The notes under the pieces are model-generated. The model was given only the letters and a program-made list of their open reading frames with translations, did not search any database and was not told where the DNA came from. From Mycolicibacterium neoaurum VKM Ac-1815D (GTDB taxonomy: Bacteria > Actinomycetota > Actinomycetes > Mycobacteriales > Mycobacteriaceae): DNA of 64,000 bases. The position numbers were made by a program, and so were the translations under genes. The stretch is taken from contig NC_023036.2 of the NCBI RefSeq assembly GCF_000317305.3, forward strand, positions 3,906,001-3,970,000. The letters run 5' to 3'. Below are positions 60,789-64,000 of this stretch, one piece after another. The number at the start of each line of letters is the position of its first letter. Position 1 is the stretch's first letter.

Positions 60789-61607
60789 TCAGTCCTCAGT
60801 CTTGACGCGCGAACGTTGGGCGTCAAACAAAATCTGTGCCACCAAGACGATCAGTGCGACGGCCATCAGCACCACCGAGATGGTGTAGGCACCGTAGGGA
60901 TTACCCAGGGTGTAGCGGTCGTGCACCAGCAGGGTCAGCGTCTGCGACTGCCCGGGCAGATTGGACGACACCATCAGCACCGCCCCGAACTCACCGAGGG
61001 TGCGGGCCACGGTGAGCACCACCCCGTAGGTCAGGCCCCACCGGATGGACGGCAAGGTGATGCGCCAGAACGTCTGCCACCAGTTGGCGCCCAGGGTGGC
61101 CGCGGCCTCCTCCTGATCGGTGCCCACCTCGTGCAACACCGGCTCGACCTCCCGGATCACGAACGGGATGGTGACGAACAGGCTGGCCAACACGATGCCG
61201 GGGAACCCGAAGATGATCTTCAGTCCCCAGCTGTTCTCCACGAACCCGAACAGGCCGGCGCTGCCCCACAGCACGATCAGCGCGACGCCGATCACCACCG
61301 GTGATACCGCGAACGGCAGATCGATCGCCGCCTGCAGGGCGTTCTTCCCCCGGAACTTGCGCCGGGCCAACACGATGGCCGTCGGCACGCCGAAGAGCAC
61401 GTTCAACGGCACCACGATGGCGACCACCAGCAGCGACAACGACAACGCCGACTGCGCGGCGGGTGTCGAGATGGATGCGACGAACTCGCCGATCCCGGGC
61501 GCCAGCGCGCGCCACAGAATGGCGCCCAGCGGCACCACCAGCAGCGCGACGATGTACAGCGCGGCGATGATCCGCAGGATCAGCTGGGTGGTCCGCGACA
61601 GCTTCAT
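60789..61607 (-). CDS. cysW: Sulfate ABC transporter permease CysW
   Basis: 272 residues with about six membrane helices, starting LILRIIAALYIVALLVVPLGAILW. The cytoplasmic EAA loop that docks on CysA is EEAAATLGANWWQTFWRITLPSIRWG. DLPFAVSPVVIGVALIVLWG is typical of CysW. Its ATG overlaps the cysT stop (ATGA). It pairs with CysT as the membrane channel. Confidence 0.95.
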   Translation of the reverse strand: MKLSRTTQLILRIIAALYIVALLVVPLGAILWRALAPGIGEFVASISTPAAQSALSLSLLVVAIVVPLNVLFGVPTAIVLARRKFRGKNALQAAIDLPFAVSPVVIGVALIVLWGSAGLFGFVENSWGLKIIFGFPGIVLASLFVTIPFVIREVEPVLHEVGTDQEEAAATLGANWWQTFWRITLPSIRWGLTYGVVLTVARTLGEFGAVLMVSSNLPGQSQTLTLLVHDRYTLGNPYGAYTISVVLMAVALIVLVAQILFDAQRSRVKTED

Positions 61608-62476
61608 CGCGCCGACTCCTCCCGTTTCGCCGCGCGTGCACCGAAGTAACGCAGGATGAACAGCACCACGAACGAGATCAGCAGCAACACGATCGAGATC
61701 GCCGCCGCGCCCACCCGGTCGTCGTTCTCGATGAGCGTGCGGATCCACTGTGAGGACACCTCGGTCTCACCGGGGATCGCCCCACCGATCAACACGATGG
61801 ACCCGAACTCGCCGATGGCGCGGGAGAACGCCAGTCCCGCACCCGAGAGCAGCGCCGGGGCCAACGCGGGCAGGATCACCCTGACGAAGATCGTGACGTT
61901 GTTGGCGCCCAGCGAGGCCGCGGCCTCCTCGACCTCCTGGTCGAGTTCCAGCAGCACCGGCTGCACGGCGCGGACCACGAACGGCAACGTCACGAACGCC
62001 AGGGCCAGCGCCACGCCCCAGGAGGTGTGTTGGATGTGGATGCCCACCGGGCTGCCCGGGCCGTAGAGGGACAGCAGCACCAGGCTTGCCACGATCGTCG
62101 GCAGCGCGAACGGCAGGTCGATGATCGCGTCGACCACACGTTTCAGTGGGAAGTCGTCGCGCACCAGGACGAACGCGATCAGCAGTCCGAAGACCACATT
62201 GAGCAGGGTGACCCCGATCGAGATGGTCAACGTCACCCGGAACGAGGCCAGCGCCGACGGTGAGGACACCGCCGACCAGAACGCCGTCCAGCCGCCCTCT
62301 GCCGATGTCACCACGATCGCCGCCAGCGGCAACAGCACGATCAGCGACAACCACAGCACCGCCACCCCGACCTGCAGCGTGGCGCCACTGGGGCGCGGCG
62401 ACAATCTCCGCCGGACTGGCGCGCCGCCCGGAGCAAGCTCCGGGCGACTCGCCTCAGGATTCGACTGAATCGTCAT
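61604..62476 (-). CDS. cysT: Sulfate ABC transporter permease CysT
   Basis: 290 residues; ~35-residue cytoplasmic tail, then about six helices from VGVAVLWLSLIVLLPLAAIVV. EAA loop: EEAAASLGANNVTIFVRVILPALAPALLSG. IDLPFALPTIVASLVLLSLYG and the ending FSRAIGEFGSIVLIGGAIPG are typical of CysT. Starts at ATG 62476 about 30 nt after subI and is coupled to cysW. Confidence 0.95.
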   Translation of the reverse strand: MTIQSNPEASRPELAPGGAPVRRRLSPRPSGATLQVGVAVLWLSLIVLLPLAAIVVTSAEGGWTAFWSAVSSPSALASFRVTLTISIGVTLLNVVFGLLIAFVLVRDDFPLKRVVDAIIDLPFALPTIVASLVLLSLYGPGSPVGIHIQHTSWGVALALAFVTLPFVVRAVQPVLLELDQEVEEAAASLGANNVTIFVRVILPALAPALLSGAGLAFSRAIGEFGSIVLIGGAIPGETEVSSQWIRTLIENDDRVGAAAISIVLLLISFVVLFILRYFGARAAKREESAR

Positions 62477-62508
62477 ATGCGATCCGCTTCGTCTCTCGCC
62501 GGCGTCGC

Positions 62509-63531
62509 CTAACCGGTGGCCTGCTTGTAGATCTTGGTGATCTCGCCGTTGTCCTTGTCGAACAGCTGCGGATCGACCTTCGACCAACCACCGAGATCGG
62601 CGATGGTCCACAGCTTCTCCGGTGCCGGGAACTTGTCGGCGAAGTCGGCGGCGACGGCCGGATCGACCGGGCGGAAGCCCGCCTCGGCCCAGACCTTCTG
62701 CGCCTCCGGGGTGTACTGGAAGTTGACGAAGTCGGTGGCCTTGTCCAGGTGCTTGCTGGTGTTGACGACAGCGACCGGGTTCTCGATCTTGAAGGTCTGC
62801 GGCGGGTTCACGTGTTCGAGGTCGTAGTGCAGCGCCTCGTTCTCATAGGCCAGCAGTACGTCGCCGGTGCCCTGGCGGAACACATCGGTGGCCTCACGCC
62901 CCGAGCCGGGACGCAACTTGACGTGCTGGGTCACCAGTTCCTGGACGTAGGCGATACCGGCGGCATGATCCGTGCCGCCGTTGCTCTTGGCCGCGTATGG
63001 GGCCAACAGATTCCACTTGGCCGAACCGGAGCTCAACGGGCTCGGCGTGATGACCTCGACACCGGGCTTGAGCAGATCGTCCCAGTCGCGGATGTTCTTC
63101 GGGTTGCCCGGACGGACGGCGAAGGTGACCAGCGATCCGAAGGGCACACCCTTCTGGGCGCCCGCGTTCCAGTCCTCGTCGACCAGGCCGGCCTTCACCA
63201 GCCGGGTGATATCGGGCTCGACGGAGAAGTTCACGACATCGGCGGGCTTGCCGGACTCGACACCACGGGACTGGTCACCGGATGCGCCGTAGGACGCCGT
63301 GACCCCGACACCTTTACCTTCCTCGGTCCCGGCGAAGACCGGGGCGACCTTGGACCAGCCCGGCTCGGGCACCGCGTAGGCCACCAGGGTCAGGGTGGTG
63401 TCGGCATCGGGGCTGTTGCCGCCGCCGGCGACATCGCTGGCACCACCGCCGCAGGCGGCGAGCAGGGTGGTGGACAGGGCGAGCGCGGTGAGGGCACTCA
63501 GACGTTTGGCGGTTCTTACGGGGTTGCGCAT
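62509..63531 (-). CDS. subI: Sulfate-binding lipoprotein SubI
   Basis: 340 residues; captures sulfate outside the membrane and delivers it to CysTW. Lipid-anchored: signal peptide followed by lipobox LLAAC (Cys ~27). Family signs: LTLVAYAVPEPGWSKVAPVF, the sulfate-binding SYGASGDQSRGVESGKPADVV, and DVLLAYENEA. GGAAAGG-type ribosome site 6 nt upstream is masked by a complementary upstream segment. First gene of the transporter operon, behind a polycysteine leader ORF. Confidence 0.95.
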   Translation of the reverse strand: MRNPVRTAKRLSALTALALSTTLLAACGGGASDVAGGGNSPDADTTLTLVAYAVPEPGWSKVAPVFAGTEEGKGVGVTASYGASGDQSRGVESGKPADVVNFSVEPDITRLVKAGLVDEDWNAGAQKGVPFGSLVTFAVRPGNPKNIRDWDDLLKPGVEVITPSPLSSGSAKWNLLAPYAAKSNGGTDHAAGIAYVQELVTQHVKLRPGSGREATDVFRQGTGDVLLAYENEALHYDLEHVNPPQTFKIENPVAVVNTSKHLDKATDFVNFQYTPEAQKVWAEAGFRPVDPAVAADFADKFPAPEKLWTIADLGGWSKVDPQLFDKDNGEITKIYKQATG

Positions 63532-63536
63532 CGAGG

Positions 63537-63585
63537 ACCTTTCCAGGGCGGGATTGGGGCAGGGCTGCCGTCTACACGGAAAGGT
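63537..63585 (-). promoter_or_regulatory. Long-range pairing that masks the subI ribosome site
   Basis: On the transcript ACCTTTCC (63585-63578) is a perfect 8-nt complement of GGAAAGGT (63544-63537), which contains the subI Shine-Dalgarno just before ATG 63531. The 33-nt loop could hold further structure. It is downstream of the polycysteine ORF and fits a translation-attenuation switch; this role is inferred. Confidence 0.6.
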
Positions 63586-63650
63586 GATGGAAGGGTGCGC
63601 GACGGGGACCTCATGCCGCTACCAACGCCGAACCGCAGACGGGTGTGGTT

Positions 63651-63743
63651 TCAGCGACAACAACACACATCGGCGACAGCGGAAAACCCCACGGCAATGA
63701 GGGCCAAGACATGGCCGCTCTTGTTGCCGGTCGCTGCACGCAT
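63651..63743 (-). CDS. Polycysteine leader peptide (uORF) ahead of subI
   Basis: 30 codons from ATG 63743 to TGA 63653-63651, ending Asp-Val-CCCR (three consecutive TGT codons just before the stop). TACTCT lies 7 nt upstream of the ATG on the minus strand, a -10 box at the distance expected for a leaderless message, and no ribosome site is seen. It ends about 120 nt before subI. Same design as the ORF before sirA; the peptide sequences otherwise differ. Cysteine-responsive control is inferred from the known mycobacterial polycysteine attenuators. Confidence 0.82.
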   Translation of the reverse strand: MRAATGNKSGHVLALIAVGFSAVADVCCCR

Positions 63744-63809
63744 GGGCGGAAGAGTATCAGAATCGCGCGGTGTCGCCCCCCGAGCAGCCACCGAGCAGCT
63801 AACGACCAG

Positions 63810-63896
63810 CTATCGAGCTATGAACCACATGACGATGACCAGGATCACCAGGGCGACCAGCGCCAGGGTCACTCGCGAGCGGGGCATCTGATTCAC
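63810..63896 (-). CDS. Tiny single-helix membrane protein
   Basis: 28 codons from GTG 63896, overlapping the stop of the preceding gene (GTGA). After a basic start (MNQMPRSR) the whole peptide is one hydrophobic helix (VTLALVALVILVIVMWFIA) ending in Arg. The coupling and clean helix suggest a real small membrane protein that may partner the upstream membrane protein. No known family. Confidence 0.55.
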   Translation of the reverse strand: MNQMPRSRVTLALVALVILVIVMWFIAR

Positions 63897-64000
63897 GACG
63901 GCTCCTGCTCCTCGTGGCGGGCCTTGCGCAGCACCTTGATGCCGTTGCCGAGGGCGCCGTCGAGCACGACGGCGGTCCCCAGTGCCAGGAGCAAGACCAC
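63893..64000 (-). CDS. C-terminal end of a membrane protein (continues beyond window)
   Basis: The last 35 codons read VVLLLALGTAVVLDGALGNGIKVLRKARHEEQEPS before the stop: a hydrophobic helix and a charged cytoplasmic tail. Too little is present to name the family. A 28-codon gene starts in its stop codon. Confidence 0.6.
   Translation of the reverse strand: MVLLLALGTAVVLDGALGNGIKVLRKARHEEQEPS

Noticed and set aside
1..64000. CRISPR arrays, insertion sequences, prophage or integrase genes, rRNA
   Set aside because: No regularly spaced repeats, transposase or integrase motifs, or rRNA sequence were seen anywhere in the window.

Overview
The window is high-GC actinobacterial DNA. Gene content and order match a non-tuberculous mycobacterium, probably a rapid-growing Mycolicibacterium. 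The order tRNA-Asn, dnaG, dgt, a TPM-domain protein, glyS, smtB-zur, uppS, recO, amidase, era, ybeY, phoH, rsmE, dnaJ2, hrcA, mbtH-mbtA, hemW, sirA-cysH, cysA-cysW-cysT-subI follows M. tuberculosis Rv2341 to Rv2400, with genes gained and lost. Genes are tightly packed: many neighbours overlap by 4 nt (ATGA or GTGA), and several convergent pairs share their stop codons.

Layout. 1-12500: partial acyl-CoA oxidase, a lipoprotein, tRNA-Asn, small membrane and secreted proteins, dnaG and dgt (replication and dNTP pools), a TPM-domain protein, an EspA/EspE-like protein paired with a lipoprotein, glyS, and the zinc regulators smtB-zur. 12494-24800: a Nudix hydrolase, cell-wall polyprenyl synthesis (uppS), recO, an amidase, a CAP-domain secreted protein, the ribosome and RNA maturation block era to ybeY, phoH, rsmE, and the heat-shock pair dnaJ2-hrcA. 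25428-52393: the mycobactin siderophore locus. One strand carries mbtB-mbtT-mbtC-mbtD-mbtE-mbtF-mbtG-mbtH; mbtA is divergent, with two adjacent IdeR-like boxes between mbtB and mbtA. 52394-64000: hemW, the sulfate and sulfite assimilation genes sirA-cysH-chelatase, a TetR unit with an amidase, and the sulfate ABC transporter cysA-cysW-cysT-subI.

The most notable element follows mbtA. In M. tuberculosis the salicylate synthase mbtI lies between mbtA and hemN/hemW. Here no mbtI is seen, and that interval holds a 1,721-residue iterative type I polyketide synthase with the KS-AT-DH/TH-KR-ACP plan of 6-methylsalicylic acid synthases. The simplest reading is that this strain primes its siderophore with 6-methylsalicylate, giving a ring-methylated mycobactin.

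The sulfur genes carry two short upstream ORFs too small for ordinary gene calling. They encode 31 and 30 residues and end in CSCCCLP and CCCR, ahead of sirA and subI respectively. In both leaders the Shine-Dalgarno sequence of the main gene is complementary to an upstream segment. This fits cysteine-responsive attenuation, as described for polycysteine leader peptides in mycobacteria.
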